Source of the DNA: Myxococcales bacterium
GTDB taxonomy: Bacteria; Myxococcota_A; Polyangia; Fen-1088
Length of the DNA: 15,832 bases
NCBI GenBank assembly: GCA_003170035.1
Contig: PMZX01000191.1
Location: 215 to 16,046 of the forward strand
Reading direction: 5' to 3'
Each line of letters opens with the position of its first letter. Positions within the stretch are counted from its first letter, which is position 1. A model generated the notes under the pieces. It was not told the origin of the DNA. It searched no databases and worked only from the letters and a program-made list of their open reading frames with translations. A program made the position numbers and the translations under genes. This document shows positions 6,866-15,660 of this stretch, one piece after another.

Positions 6866-7639
6866 CTACCAGTGATCGGGATGAGCGCGCCGTCGCACCA
6901 GGGTGCGCGCGCGGACCAGCGCCGGGTTTTCGAACAGCTTGACCAGAACGAATCCAGCGAAGAAGCCGCCGATGTGCGCCCAGACCGCGACGCCCGACGA
7001 GATTTCAGGTCGCATCGACGAGAGCTGGGGAAGGCCGTTCAACAGTTGCAGCCCGATCCACCACAGCAGCACCAGGTACGCGGGCAGCGAAAGTACTTGC
7101 ACGAAGATGACCCAGATGAACAGGACGTTGACCCGCACCCGTGGGTACAGCATCAGATACGCGCCCAGCACCCCCGAGATGGCACCCGAGGCGCCCACCA
7201 TGGGAACCGGCGACGCGGGGTCGATGGCGATCTGCGCTGCCGCGGCTGCCAAGCCGCACACGAAATAGAAGGCCAGGAAGCGCAGACGCCCCATGCTGTC
7301 TTCCACGTTGTTGCCGAACACCCAGAGAAACAGGCCATTGCCGAGCAAGTGCATCCAGCCACCGTGCAGGAACATGGAGAAGACGGGAGTCAGATAGTTG
7401 ATGGGGTCGCGGTCGACCAGGCAGAGAAGGCCGCGGCCAAGCGGCACCGCCTCGCCGATGGGGGCGCGGCCGGTGATCTCACCCGCGACCAGGCCCAGGT
7501 TGCACACGCTGGCCGCCAGGATAGTGGGGCTGAGACCGGCCCCCTGGACCAGAACCCATACCATGCCCATCGCGACCAGCAGGGCCACTGTCACCAGCGG
7601 AAAGCGCAGGGTCGGGTTGTCGTCGCTGATCGGGATCAT
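6866..7639 (-). CDS. Rhomboid family intramembrane serine protease
   Basis: A 257-residue rhomboid protease that cleaves membrane-spanning substrates within the lipid bilayer. The N-terminus MIPISDDNPTLRFPLVT is typical of one large bacterial rhomboid subfamily and supports the start at 7639 although the Shine-Dalgarno is poor. Visible signatures are HGGWMHLLGNGLFLWVFG (residues 92-109; N101 is in the oxyanion position), the catalytic GASGAISG (Ser151) and AHIGGFFAGF (His222). Five or six hydrophobic segments follow the expected rhomboid pattern. The tail RARTLVRRRAHPDHW is basic and probably cytoplasmic. It is followed after 6 bp by the secreted papain-like gene, so a functional pair is possible, but no substrate can be named. 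It is preceded by a 147-bp gap with a GC-rich hairpin. Confidence 0.93.
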   Translation of the reverse strand: MIPISDDNPTLRFPLVTVALLVAMGMVWVLVQGAGLSPTILAASVCNLGLVAGEITGRAPIGEAVPLGRGLLCLVDRDPINYLTPVFSMFLHGGWMHLLGNGLFLWVFGNNVEDSMGRLRFLAFYFVCGLAAAAAQIAIDPASPVPMVGASGAISGVLGAYLMLYPRVRVNVLFIWVIFVQVLSLPAYLVLLWWIGLQLLNGLPQLSSMRPEISSGVAVWAHIGGFFAGFVLVKLFENPALVRARTLVRRRAHPDHW

Positions 7640-7711
7640 GGGGCGTGAATTCTGTCGATACGATACAGGCGTCGGTCAGGTTAGCACGCGGACATGCGCC
7701 CCATGCACAAA

Positions 7712-7774
7712 GTGGCCGTGGACGACGGTGGTCACTCCGGCCACGGCCACGGCTCCGGCCACAGCCACGGCCAC
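7712..7774. repeat. GC-rich hexamer repeat with two alternative hairpins upstream of the rhomboid gene
   Basis: From 7741 to 7774 the + strand carries imperfect hexamers of the type CCACGG. GTGGCCGTGG (7712-7721) is the exact reverse complement of CCACGGCCAC, which occurs twice (7741-7750 and 7765-7774). Two mutually exclusive 10-bp stems are therefore possible, with loops of 19 and 43 nt. The element lies between the stop of the PEGA-like gene (7787) and the rhomboid start (7639), both minus strand. It could be a terminator or attenuator of the upstream operon; no T-run follows. Confidence 0.55.
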
Positions 7775-7786
7775 GACTTCTTTCGG

Positions 7787-8296
7787 CTAATGCGGGATTG
7801 CGGGAGTCGGCGCGGGAGCTGGCGCGGGCGCGGGTGCGGGAGGCGGCGCGCCTGCGTCGGGACTGGCGCCTGCATCGGGCAGTACTTCAGCTCGGTATCC
7901 GAAGAGCGTGTTCTTCTCAGAGACCGGCGTCAGCTTGATGGCGACGCGGCTATCGGAGAAGGTATAGGCGCGGGTGTGGACCGGCAAGAATCCCGCAGCG
8001 CGGACCACCAGATCGAGCGGCCCGCTGTCGCGCGGTCGCACCACCACCAGCGGCCGGGGCACGGGAATCACCCCCAGGGTCTTGTTGCCCCACTTGACCA
8101 CCGCCTTGCGTGGCGGAACCGTTTGCAGGGTGATGTTGACCTTGTCTTGCGTTTTCGGGGCGGAGGGCTCGGCCACAGCGGGGCTCTCGTCGGCGTCCTG
8201 AGCGCCCAGGCCTACGGCCGTACCCACTCCCAGGATCGCCAGCAGCGCTATTCCGGCACGCAGGCGAAGCTTGGACCTGCGCGCGCGTGGCCTCAT
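7787..8296 (-). CDS. PEGA-like envelope protein with Pro/Ala-rich tail
   Basis: A 169-residue protein with a basic N-terminus (MRPRARRSKLRLRAG) and one hydrophobic segment at about 14-32, which is either a signal peptide or a membrane anchor. Residues 53-123 form a small beta-rich domain (VNITLQTVPPRKAVVKWGNK, LGVIPVPRPL, LDLVVRAAGFLPV) with the pattern of a PEGA domain, an Ig-like fold of exported or cell-surface proteins: 'x-P-x-x-A-x-V-x-x-x-G-x-x-L-G-x-x-P'. Residues 139-169 are Pro/Ala-rich, with PDAG repeats and a PAPAPAP run. The ATG overlaps the stop of the L,D-transpeptidase gene (ATGA), which implies translational coupling and a shared role at the cell wall. The family assignment is by pattern only, and the molecular role is unknown. 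Confidence 0.7.
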   Translation of the reverse strand: MRPRARRSKLRLRAGIALLAILGVGTAVGLGAQDADESPAVAEPSAPKTQDKVNITLQTVPPRKAVVKWGNKTLGVIPVPRPLVVVRPRDSGPLDLVVRAAGFLPVHTRAYTFSDSRVAIKLTPVSEKNTLFGYRAEVLPDAGASPDAGAPPPAPAPAPAPAPTPAIPH

Positions 8297-10422
8297 GGCG
8301 TCCCCCCTTCGTCATCGCCAGCGGCCGATCGGCCCGGACCGATACCACCCGCGCGGCCCTCGGCCGAATTGGGCACCGCCGGCGGTGGCCCGGGATAGCG
8401 CACGCCCGGCTTGGGCACGTAGGTCAGGACCGGCTTCTTCAACGTGCCCTTGATTTCGCCTTCCAGTACGTCCACAGGCAGCGGCGGTTCCAGCACGTAC
8501 TGGTAGCCGCGCGAGGGGACGCGGATCTCGAACACGTCGTTGTCGAGCAGAAACTGGCGCGCGATGTTGGTCGGTTGGTCGCCCAGAATGCGCGTGGGAC
8601 GATGGTGCAGAATGAACGAGTAGAGCCGGATGGCCAGGTGGTTGGGCAAACGGTGGCAGCCGTGCGAGTAGCCCTCGGCGCTGTACATGGAGAGATATTC
8701 CGACGAGCCGTGGGCGCGGATGCCGTTGTCCCAGTCGGGCTTGCCCCCCTTGCCCGGCACCACCAGATAGCCGGCGATGAGGCCGTAGGCCGAGAGGAAT
8801 CCCGGGCCCAGTTCATCGTAGTTGACCACCCGCTGCTGCAGGCCGTTCACCGTCTTGGGCTTGACCAGGGTGCGGATGGGGGTGGACTCGGGCGCGATCC
8901 ATACCGGGCCGGCCACCACGTTGCGGATTACGCGCGGCCCAACATCCGAGCCTTTGTAGCGGAAGTATTCGTAGCCGTCAGAGGCCTGTTCGGCCCGCCA
9001 GCCGCCGATGGTGGTGCGCCAGCGCGCGAGCGGGATGCGCTGTTCCTTGTATTTCACGTAGACGTGGAAGCTGGGGTAGCGCTTGCGCGGCTGCGCGTGG
9101 CGCACGCCCGCCGAATCCCAGGGCAGGTCGTACCAGACTTCGCCGCGATCGATCACAATTGACAGGTCCATGTTGGGCTCGTAGTACTCGGGCAGGGCGG
9201 GCAAGCGGACCGCGGCGCGCAGGTGGCGAAGATCGGCCGCGCTGTGGCGCTTGAAGAAGGCCAGCGCAGCCTCGGGGCTGGTCAGGCCGAGTTGCTCCAC
9301 TGCGGCCTGCTTCATCTCTTCGACCAGATTGCGCACCGGCAGGGACCGGCCGTTGGCGCCGGTGTAGGTGGGCGGTCCATTCTTACCCTCGGCGCTGCCG
9401 TCCTCGACCACGCCCGCAGCGGCGACCACACGCTCGCGCAACACCCGCACCAGGGCCTCGTGATCGTTGGCCAGCGGCGCCCGGGCCAGGGCATCCATGG
9501 TCTTCTGGCGCAGGTAGTTGGACTCGTAGATCATGTGCTTCTGCTGAAAGCGGCGTACCGCCAGGCGCATGGCATCGTCGTAGATGCCTGGGCTGTGTTT
9601 CACGCCGCGCTTGAACATGCCTTCGCAGGCCAGGCGCCGTTCCACCTCGGTCATGGCCAGCTTCTCGGCGGCCCGTCGTTCGACCAGCTTGACCTTGGGT
9701 TCCAGCTTGGGATCTTTGGCAGCCAGTTCGGCCAGCGTCCGCGCATTGGCCTTCTTGCGCGTGCCTTCCAGATCGCTGCGCAGACGCGCGATGCGCTGCT
9801 CTTCCTGTTTCACTTTCTCGGGCGCCACGTAGCCTACGGTCTCCACTGCCTCCATGGCCGCCAGGTTGGCGCCCTCGTGGCACTTCTGTTTCTCGTCCTC
9901 CAGGAAGCGGGCGCGCAGCACGCCCAGCGAGGGTGGAATGCCGTACAGTTCCAGGTAGTTCTTTTCGCCGGCGGGCAAGGGCTCGCCATCTTCGTCCAGC
10001 GTGTCGTTGGCCAGGCCGAGGAACACGCGGCGGTAGCGGTTGGGCATGGGCTGGCCGTCGCTACCACGATGTTCTGCGAAGATATAGGGAGTCCAGTCGT
10101 CACCCAGGTCAATGATGGTGTACCCGGAGCGGGCTGCGCCGGTGGCGCTGGTCCAACTCTCCTGACCGTCGCGAATCACCAGGGCGCGGTCGTCATCAGG
10201 CAGGGCGCTGGGGCCAGGCTCCTGCGGCGCGGGTGGGCTGCTGGCCGGAGCCGGGGTCGCAGGCTTGCCGGCCGGGGGCGCAGGCTTGCTGGCCGGTGCC
10301 GGGATCGAAGTGGTGGCCGAGGAGGTGGTCTGGGGTGGCGGCAGGGATGCGACACCGCGAACATCGCATCCCAAGCAGAGGGCCAGAGCTGCCAGGACAG
10401 TAGACTGCAGTGCACCTTTCAT
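8293..10422 (-). CDS. Large L,D-transpeptidase (YkuD-type) lipoprotein with peptidoglycan-binding-like region
   Basis: A 709-residue exported protein. L,D-transpeptidases cross-link peptidoglycan stems through 3-3 bonds or attach proteins to the wall. The N-terminus has a hydrophobic stretch ending LCLGCD, a probable but imperfect lipobox (Cys19), followed by a Pro/Ala/Ser linker to about residue 75. Residues 200-265 are strongly charged and helical, likely coiled coil. Residues 275-313 (SPGIYDDAMRLAVRRFQQKH and on) resemble a peptidoglycan-binding-1 repeat. The YkuD catalytic core is C-terminal: IRAHGSSEYLSMYSAEGYSH with His571, then SHGCHRL with the nucleophile Cys589. Most family members have a hydrophobic residue where this protein has the second His. 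The Gly/Pro-rich end (from about 675) looks disordered. ATG 10422 was chosen; a GTG directly before it at 10425 is equally possible. The end overlaps the PEGA-like gene by 4 bp, and pgm lies 87 bp upstream. Confidence 0.9.
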   Translation of the reverse strand: MKGALQSTVLAALALCLGCDVRGVASLPPPQTTSSATTSIPAPASKPAPPAGKPATPAPASSPPAPQEPGPSALPDDDRALVIRDGQESWTSATGAARSGYTIIDLGDDWTPYIFAEHRGSDGQPMPNRYRRVFLGLANDTLDEDGEPLPAGEKNYLELYGIPPSLGVLRARFLEDEKQKCHEGANLAAMEAVETVGYVAPEKVKQEEQRIARLRSDLEGTRKKANARTLAELAAKDPKLEPKVKLVERRAAEKLAMTEVERRLACEGMFKRGVKHSPGIYDDAMRLAVRRFQQKHMIYESNYLRQKTMDALARAPLANDHEALVRVLRERVVAAAGVVEDGSAEGKNGPPTYTGANGRSLPVRNLVEEMKQAAVEQLGLTSPEAALAFFKRHSAADLRHLRAAVRLPALPEYYEPNMDLSIVIDRGEVWYDLPWDSAGVRHAQPRKRYPSFHVYVKYKEQRIPLARWRTTIGGWRAEQASDGYEYFRYKGSDVGPRVIRNVVAGPVWIAPESTPIRTLVKPKTVNGLQQRVVNYDELGPGFLSAYGLIAGYLVVPGKGGKPDWDNGIRAHGSSEYLSMYSAEGYSHGCHRLPNHLAIRLYSFILHHRPTRILGDQPTNIARQFLLDNDVFEIRVPSRGYQYVLEPPLPVDVLEGEIKGTLKKPVLTYVPKPGVRYPGPPPAVPNSAEGRAGGIGPGRSAAGDDEGGTP

Positions 10423-10509
10423 CACGAGTTCGCTCGCTCAACATATGCCCCCGGCCGAGGCGCTGGGCAAGAAATACAGCCTCGCCGCAGGTGCAGGGGG
10501 GCCTTCAGG

Positions 10510-12150
10510 CTACGCCGCAAGCGCCGTTGCCACAATGGCGCGTGCCTCTTTGATCACGCGGTCCAGGTGGGCCTGGCCGTTGAAGCTCTCGGCGTAGATC
10601 TTGTAGATGTTCTCCGTGCCGGACGGCCGCGCTGCGAACCAACCGTTCTGCGACGCGACCTTGAGCCCACCGATGGAGGCGCCGTTGCTGGGTGCCTTGG
10701 TCAAGACAGCGGTGATTGCCTCGCCGGCCAGCGTGCTGCTGGTGACCTGTGCGGGCGAGAGTTGCTTGAGGCGGGCCTTTTCCGTCGGGGTGGCCGGCTG
10801 ATCGATGCGGGTGTAGATGGGATCGCCATGGGCCGCGGTAATCTCGCGGTAGTGCTCGCCAGGATCCTTGCCGGTGCGGGCCGTGATCTCCGCTGCCAGC
10901 AGCGCGAGGATGAGACCGTCCTTGTCGGTTGACCAGGCGCTGCCGTCGAAGCGCAGAAAGCTGGCTCCGGCGCTCTCCTCGCCGCCGAAGCCGAGGCTGC
11001 CATCGAGTAGCCCGTCGACGAACCACTTGAAGCCCACCGGCACCTCCACCAGCGGGCGCCCGAGAGCGGCCACCACGCGATCGATGATCGCGCTTGACAC
11101 CAGGGTCTTTCCCACCGCTGCACGCGGCGACCACTGCGGTCGGTTGGAAAACAGGTAGCGGATGGCCACGGCCAGGTAGTGGTTGGGATTCATCAGGCCC
11201 GCGGAGGGCACCACGATCCCGTGCCGGTCAGCGTCGGGATCGTTGCCAAAAGCGACCTGGTAGCTATTGCGCAGGCCGACCAGGTTGGCCATGGCAAAGG
11301 GGCTGGAGCAGTCCATGCGGATCTTTCCGTCATGGTCCACGGTCATGAAAGCGAAGCGCGGATCCACGGTCGGATTGACCACCTGCAGGTCAAGCTTCCA
11401 GTAGTCGGCGATGGCTTGCCAGTAGGCCACCGAGGCGCCGCCCAGCGGGTCCACGCCGCACTTGATGCGCGCGTCGCGGATACCTGCCATGTCCACCACG
11501 TTGGCCAGATCCGCGACGTAGGGGCCGACGAAGTCCGCCTGTCGAATGGTGGCCGCGCTGCGCGCCCGCTCGAAGGGAATGCGGCGGATGTCCGAGGTAG
11601 CGGTCTGCAGCAGAACATTGGCGCGGTCCTGGATCCAGGCCGTGACGTTGGTATCGGCCGGGCCGCCGTTGGGCGGGTTGTACTTGAAGCCTCCGTCAGC
11701 AGGCGGGTTGTGCGAGGGCGTGACTACGATACCGTCGGAGAGGCCGCTCTTGCGACCGCGGTTGTGGGTCAGGATCAATCGCGAGATCGAGGGCGTGGGC
11801 GTGTACCCGTCGTCGCGTTGGATGACGGTGTCCACGCGGTTTGCCGCCAGAACCTCCAGCGCGGTTTGCTCGGCCGGTCGCGACAGCGCGTGGGTGTCCT
11901 TGCCGAGGAAGAGCGGGCCTGTGATGCCCTCGCGCTGGCGCCACTCGCAGATGGCCTGGGTGATGGCCAGGATGTGGGTCTGGTTGAAGGATCCGGCGAG
12001 CGACGACCCGCGGTGTCCACTGGTCCCGAAGCTGACGAGCTGCTCGGGGTCGCTCGCATCAGGCGTCTGGCTGTAGTAGGCGTCGGTGAGACGGTCGACG
12101 TCGATGAGCAGCGTCGCTGGCGCCGGTTTGCCTGCAAGCTCGTGGGGCAT
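10510..12150 (-). CDS. pgm: Phosphoglucomutase, alpha-D-glucose phosphate-specific
   Basis: A 546-residue cytoplasmic enzyme interconverting glucose 1-phosphate and glucose 6-phosphate (EC 5.4.2.2), which supplies UDP-glucose and other sugar nucleotides for glycogen, polysaccharide and envelope synthesis. All family landmarks are present: SFGTSGHRG (40-48), the active-site serine loop [20 protein letters not shown] with Ser146, the metal loop [10 protein letters not shown] (Asp304, 306, 308), the sugar-binding loops GFKWF (373-377) and GGEESAG (389-395), and the phosphate-binding [10 protein letters not shown] (508-517). The length matches the bacterial Pgm family (about 545). The start at 12150 has AAGGAG 9 nt upstream. 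It lies 94 bp after elyC and 87 bp before the L,D-transpeptidase on the same strand, so co-transcription is possible. Its placement among envelope genes fits supply of activated glucose. Confidence 0.97.
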   Translation of the reverse strand: MPHELAGKPAPATLLIDVDRLTDAYYSQTPDASDPEQLVSFGTSGHRGSSLAGSFNQTHILAITQAICEWRQREGITGPLFLGKDTHALSRPAEQTALEVLAANRVDTVIQRDDGYTPTPSISRLILTHNRGRKSGLSDGIVVTPSHNPPADGGFKYNPPNGGPADTNVTAWIQDRANVLLQTATSDIRRIPFERARSAATIRQADFVGPYVADLANVVDMAGIRDARIKCGVDPLGGASVAYWQAIADYWKLDLQVVNPTVDPRFAFMTVDHDGKIRMDCSSPFAMANLVGLRNSYQVAFGNDPDADRHGIVVPSAGLMNPNHYLAVAIRYLFSNRPQWSPRAAVGKTLVSSAIIDRVVAALGRPLVEVPVGFKWFVDGLLDGSLGFGGEESAGASFLRFDGSAWSTDKDGLILALLAAEITARTGKDPGEHYREITAAHGDPIYTRIDQPATPTEKARLKQLSPAQVTSSTLAGEAITAVLTKAPSNGASIGGLKVASQNGWFAARPSGTENIYKIYAESFNGQAHLDRVIKEARAIVATALAA

Positions 12151-12159
12151 GTGAACGGG

Positions 12160-12165
12160 CTCCTT
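12160..12165 (-). promoter_or_regulatory. Ribosome binding site of pgm
   Basis: AAGGAG on the minus strand, 9 nt before ATG 12150. It supports the chosen start. No clear promoter was seen in the 94-bp gap to elyC. Confidence 0.7.
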
Positions 12166-12244
12166 GGCCGCGGTGAAGATTACACTGAAGGCGAGTGGTA
12201 GCGCTCCTCGAAAATCCGTAGCTGGTTGAGCGCCAGAGACGGTA

Positions 12245-13045
12245 CTACCGCGCCTGCCCTCGTAGCTTGGCCCAGAAGCGCCCCAGGTATTCGTGCAGGG
12301 CGCGTTCGATCATCAGACCGGCTGTGGCGTGTGGAATCAAGCCCAGCACGTGACCTATGCCCGCTGTCTCGTCGGCAGCGAGATAGTCGACGGGGGCCGG
12401 AATAGGGTTCATGCCGGCCTGCTTGAACATCGCCATGGCCCGCGGCAGGTGCATGGCCGATGTCACCAGCACGAACCGTTCTCCTCCCACCATCGCGCGC
12501 AGTTCCCGCACTTCGTCGATGGTGTCCCATGACTGGGTTTCGAGAACCATGCTCTCCTGTGGTACGCCGAGGCTGACACCGGCTGCGGCTAGCAGATCAG
12601 CTTCGGTGGTTCCCGGGCGGCTGCCACCGCCCGACAGGACCAGCTTCGAATCAGGCAGAAGTCGCTGCAGGCGGATGCCTTCCGCCAGTCGGGCCAGGGT
12701 CGGCCCGGACAACTGCTGGACTGCAGCCAGGGAGCGGCTTTCGCTGTGGCCGCCCCCCAGCACAACCACCCAGCGTGGCGCTGGCGAGCCGTCGGGCAGG
12801 GTTTCACTCGCAGAAGTCACCTGGGCCAGCAACGGGGGATAGGTCGTTTCCAACGGACGGACAAAGGCCCGGGCCACCGGGCCGATGGAAAGGAGTAGCA
12901 AGAGCGTGAGACCCGTGGTGAGCAAGGCCCTGGCCATTCGCTGTTTTTTGGTGAAGCGCAGGAGGACCAGTCCTGCGATCATGACGGCGAGCAGCAAGGA
13001 AGTCGGCTGCAGCGCCGCGGATAGGAGTTTCTTGAGGGCGAACAT
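12245..13045 (-). CDS. YdcF/ElyC/SanA family DUF218 membrane protein
   Basis: A 266-residue membrane protein with two N-terminal transmembrane helices (about 14-30 and 39-57) followed by a DUF218 domain (about 92-235). The conserved DUF218 pattern is visible: VVVLGGGH (93-100), LVLSGGG (135-141) with a following Glu148, [25 protein letters not shown] (194-207) and the closing HEYLG (251-255). ElyC and SanA are the studied members with this domain; ElyC is linked to peptidoglycan assembly and lipid-carrier metabolism in E. coli, and SanA to envelope barrier function. The two-helix layout and length are like ElyC rather than the soluble YdcF. Which role applies here is not shown. It is the first gene of the minus-strand envelope group and is divergent from the MMPL transporter. 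Confidence 0.9.
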   Translation of the reverse strand: MFALKKLLSAALQPTSLLLAVMIAGLVLLRFTKKQRMARALLTTGLTLLLLLSIGPVARAFVRPLETTYPPLLAQVTSASETLPDGSPAPRWVVVLGGGHSESRSLAAVQQLSGPTLARLAEGIRLQRLLPDSKLVLSGGGSRPGTTEADLLAAAGVSLGVPQESMVLETQSWDTIDEVRELRAMVGGERFVLVTSAMHLPRAMAMFKQAGMNPIPAPVDYLAADETAGIGHVLGLIPHATAGLMIERALHEYLGRFWAKLRGQAR

Positions 13046-13161
13046 GGTCCGATCTTGTACCTCGATTCTTCCGGCCGCGCCGCGCGTAGTCTCTGCACTC
13101 CCTTGCGCTTGTCTGCTACATTGCGAGCCTCTCTGGCCTCCGTCGAATCGGTCTTCTCAAC
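13046..13161. promoter_or_regulatory. Divergent intergenic region between elyC-like and MMPL genes
   Basis: These 116 bases separate two divergent genes and must contain promoters for both, unless transcription enters from elsewhere. No convincing -35/-10 pair, sigma-54 site or operator repeat was recognised in either direction. The region is CT-rich on the + strand from 13090 onward. Confidence 0.4.
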
Positions 13162-15660
13162 TTGACGTCCTCCCCGGTCCCTCCTGGCCCACGCTGCCGC
13201 GCCTTCGTAGCGTGGGCGCTCAGGCGCGGCCCGATCCTCTGGCTGGTGGCCATCGCGCTCGCCGTGCCGTCCGCACTGGCCACCGTCAAGCTCTACTTCA
13301 ATCTGCGCAGCGATCTCGAAGAGTTGCTGCCCCGGAGCGCACCCAGCGTCCTCGCGCTCGACGAGCTTCGCTCGCGCATGCCCGGGCTGCAGTATCTGGG
13401 CGTGTTGGTCGACGTGGGCTCGGCCGCCAACCTGCCCGCGGGCGAGCGCCTGCTCGACGATCTGGCAGCCCGGGTTCGCAGCTACCCGCCAAACTTGGTT
13501 CGCGCGGTTCGCCTGGGGACAGCCAGCGAGCGGCGCTTCATCGAGCAGCATTTGCCCCTGTACATGGACCTGCCTGATCTCGAGGTGCTGCGCCAGCGCA
13601 TCGAGGAGCGCATCCACTACGAGTTGATGAAGGAGCAGGACATGCTCCTCGACGAAAGCGAGCCGCCCCCTTCGCTCGACGTGTCCGACCTGGAGAAGAA
13701 GTACCAGTCGCGGCTCGACGAACCAGGGCTGAGCGGCGATCGCTTTTCCAGCCGCAGCCTCGGCCTCACCCTCATGCTGGTCGAGGTGGGCAGCTACTCG
13801 ACCGGGACCAAGCAGGCCAGCGATCTGCTCAACCGGGTGCGCCGCGATCTCGCGGATCTGGGCGGTCCCAGCCGCTATGCGCCGGGGATGCGCGTCGGGT
13901 TCACCGGCGACGTGCCCATCTCGGTCGAGGAGATGTCGGCGTTGGTCGTGGACCTGACCTTCTCGTCGGTGCTGGTCATCGTCCTGGTGGTTATCGTGCT
14001 GGTGCTCTACTACCGCTGGGTGGCCGCGGTGCCCATTCTGCTGGCCCCGCTGGCCATCGGGGCGGTGACCGCGTTTGCCCTGGCCAGCCTGCCACCTTGG
14101 CGGATCACCGCGCTCAACTCCAACACCGCTTTTCTTGGTTCGATCATCGTGGGCAACGGCATCAACTTCGGCATCGTCTTGCTCGCCCGTTACGTGGAGG
14201 CGCGCCGGCGTGGTGTCCCGCTGGAGGAGTCGCTGGCCATCAGCCTGTCAGGGACCCGGGTGGGGACGCTCTCGGCGTCGCTGGCAGCGGCGGCGGCGTA
14301 CGGATCCCTGGTGGCGATGGACTTCCGCGGGTTCCGCCAGTTCGGGGTCATCGGCGGATTGGGCATGGTGCTGTGCTGGACTGCGACCTTCCTGCTTTCC
14401 CCTTCGTTGATCGCGTGGCTGGACAGGGGACGGTTGCGGCCGCTCAGCCAGCGGGCGGCGCGGCTGCGGCCCATGGAATGGCTGGCCAATCGTATCGCGC
14501 GCTCTCCCGTTCCTTTCGCCGTGGCCGCTCTCGTGGTCACCCTGCTTGCTCTTTTTCAGTTCCGCCACTTTGGCCGCGACCAGTTGGAACACGACTTCAG
14601 CAAACTCCGACGGCGCGATACCTGGGTTTCGGGTGAGGGCTACTGGGGCGCGCGCATGGACAAGCTGCTTGGCCGTCAGGTCACGCCGACCGTGATTCTG
14701 GCCGACGATCAGGCGCAGACCCGTACCATCGCGAACCGCCTGCACGAGGCTGCCAACCGGGCGCCGCTGGTTGCGCGCATCTCCTCGATCGTGACGGCCG
14801 ACGACGTACTTCCCACCGAGCAGGCGCGTAAGCAGCAGATCGTCGAGCGTTTGCGCAAGAAGCTGACGCCCAGGATTCGCGAGCAGCTTTCGCCCGAAGA
14901 ACAGAACAAGTTGAAGCGGCTTCTCGGAAGCGGGCCGATCGCGGCCATCACAGCGGCCGACCTGCCCGACGGGCTGCTCACCGGGCTGCGCGAGCGGGAT
15001 GGGACGCTGGGGCGGACCATCCTGGTGTTTCCGCGGCCGACGCAGACCACCTGGTACGGCCCCGACATCTCCAGCTTCGTGGAGCAACTGCGCAGCATCG
15101 CCACCTCGGCGGGCGGTGCTGCGGCTCGCGTGGCCGGCGCCCCGCCACTCTCGGCCGACATTCTGTCTTCCATGAGCCGCGACGGCCCACTCGTCTCGCT
15201 GCTCGCCTTGCTCGGCGTGGTGCTGGTCGTGGTGGTCCTGTTTCGCACCAGCCTGGCCACCCCGTTCGTCATAGGCTCGCTCGTGATTGGGGTCGGCTGG
15301 ATGCTGGCAGCGACCATCTACCTCGGGGTCCGCATCAACTTCATCAACCTCATCGCGTTTCCCATCACCTTCGGGATCGGGGTGGACTACGCGGTCAACG
15401 TGATGGGTCGCTATCTGCAGGACGGACGCTCCGACGTGACAGCAGCGGTGAGTGCCACCGGCGGCGCCGTCAGCCTCTGCTCGGCCACCACCATCATCGG
15501 GTATTCGTCGCTGCTGGTGGCGCAGAACCGGGGCCTGTTCCTCTTTGGCCTTTTCGCGGTTCTCGGCGAGCTGACCTGTCTGGCCACGGCGGTGATCGTC
15601 TTGCCGTCCGTTCTCCTCCTGTATCAGGGCTGGCGCACGCGCCGAGGGATAAGCGCGTGA
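13162..15660 (+). CDS. MMPL/RND-family lipid transporter (HpnN-like)
   Basis: An 832-residue inner-membrane protein of the MMPL branch of the RND superfamily, which uses the proton gradient to move lipids or hydrophobic compounds; HpnN (hopanoids) and MmpL3 are relatives. Architecture: TM1 (about 24-44), first periplasmic loop (45-262, with FNLRSDLEELLP at its start), five helices (264-420), TM7 (449-467), second loop (468-675), five helices (677-823). The second repeat contains NFINLIAFPITFGIGVDYAV with the Asp742-Tyr743 proton-relay pair in TM10. The matching site in TM4 is NGINFGIVLLARY, i.e. Asn335-Phe336. The start is TTG 13162, with no good Shine-Dalgarno; the frame is closed by a stop at 13087 and no better start is seen before TM1. 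The end overlaps the next gene by 4 bp (GTGA). The substrate is unknown. Confidence 0.9.
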   Translation: MTSSPVPPGPRCRAFVAWALRRGPILWLVAIALAVPSALATVKLYFNLRSDLEELLPRSAPSVLALDELRSRMPGLQYLGVLVDVGSAANLPAGERLLDDLAARVRSYPPNLVRAVRLGTASERRFIEQHLPLYMDLPDLEVLRQRIEERIHYELMKEQDMLLDESEPPPSLDVSDLEKKYQSRLDEPGLSGDRFSSRSLGLTLMLVEVGSYSTGTKQASDLLNRVRRDLADLGGPSRYAPGMRVGFTGDVPISVEEMSALVVDLTFSSVLVIVLVVIVLVLYYRWVAAVPILLAPLAIGAVTAFALASLPPWRITALNSNTAFLGSIIVGNGINFGIVLLARYVEARRRGVPLEESLAISLSGTRVGTLSASLAAAAAYGSLVAMDFRGFRQFGVIGGLGMVLCWTATFLLSPSLIAWLDRGRLRPLSQRAARLRPMEWLANRIARSPVPFAVAALVVTLLALFQFRHFGRDQLEHDFSKLRRRDTWVSGEGYWGARMDKLLGRQVTPTVILADDQAQTRTIANRLHEAANRAPLVARISSIVTADDVLPTEQARKQQIVERLRKKLTPRIREQLSPEEQNKLKRLLGSGPIAAITAADLPDGLLTGLRERDGTLGRTILVFPRPTQTTWYGPDISSFVEQLRSIATSAGGAAARVAGAPPLSADILSSMSRDGPLVSLLALLGVVLVVVVLFRTSLATPFVIGSLVIGVGWMLAATIYLGVRINFINLIAFPITFGIGVDYAVNVMGRYLQDGRSDVTAAVSATGGAVSLCSATTIIGYSSLLVAQNRGLFLFGLFAVLGELTCLATAVIVLPSVLLLYQGWRTRRGISA
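15644..15648 (+). promoter_or_regulatory. Ribosome binding site of the GtrA-like gene
   Basis: GAGGG lies 8 nt before GTG 15657 within the last codons of the MMPL gene. Together with the GTGA overlap it supports that start and coupled translation. Confidence 0.6.

Noticed and set aside
7694..8398. + strand frame starting with a His/Gly-rich stretch like the metal-binding ends of cation transporters
   Set aside because: The His/Gly run comes from a CCACGG hexamer repeat; the rest is antisense to the PEGA-like gene and the end of the transpeptidase gene and has shadow-like composition.
10454..10485. Possible terminator hairpin between pgm and the transpeptidase gene (CGAGGC with GCCTCG)
   Set aside because: Only a 6-bp stem with an 18-nt loop and no T-run; likely chance in GC-rich DNA.
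9223..10932. 569-residue + strand frame
   Set aside because: Antisense to the L,D-transpeptidase and the end of pgm, both of which have clear conserved motifs; no domain seen in the + frame.
11179..12201. 340-residue + strand frame
   Set aside because: Exactly antisense to phosphoglucomutase, whose motifs are all present.
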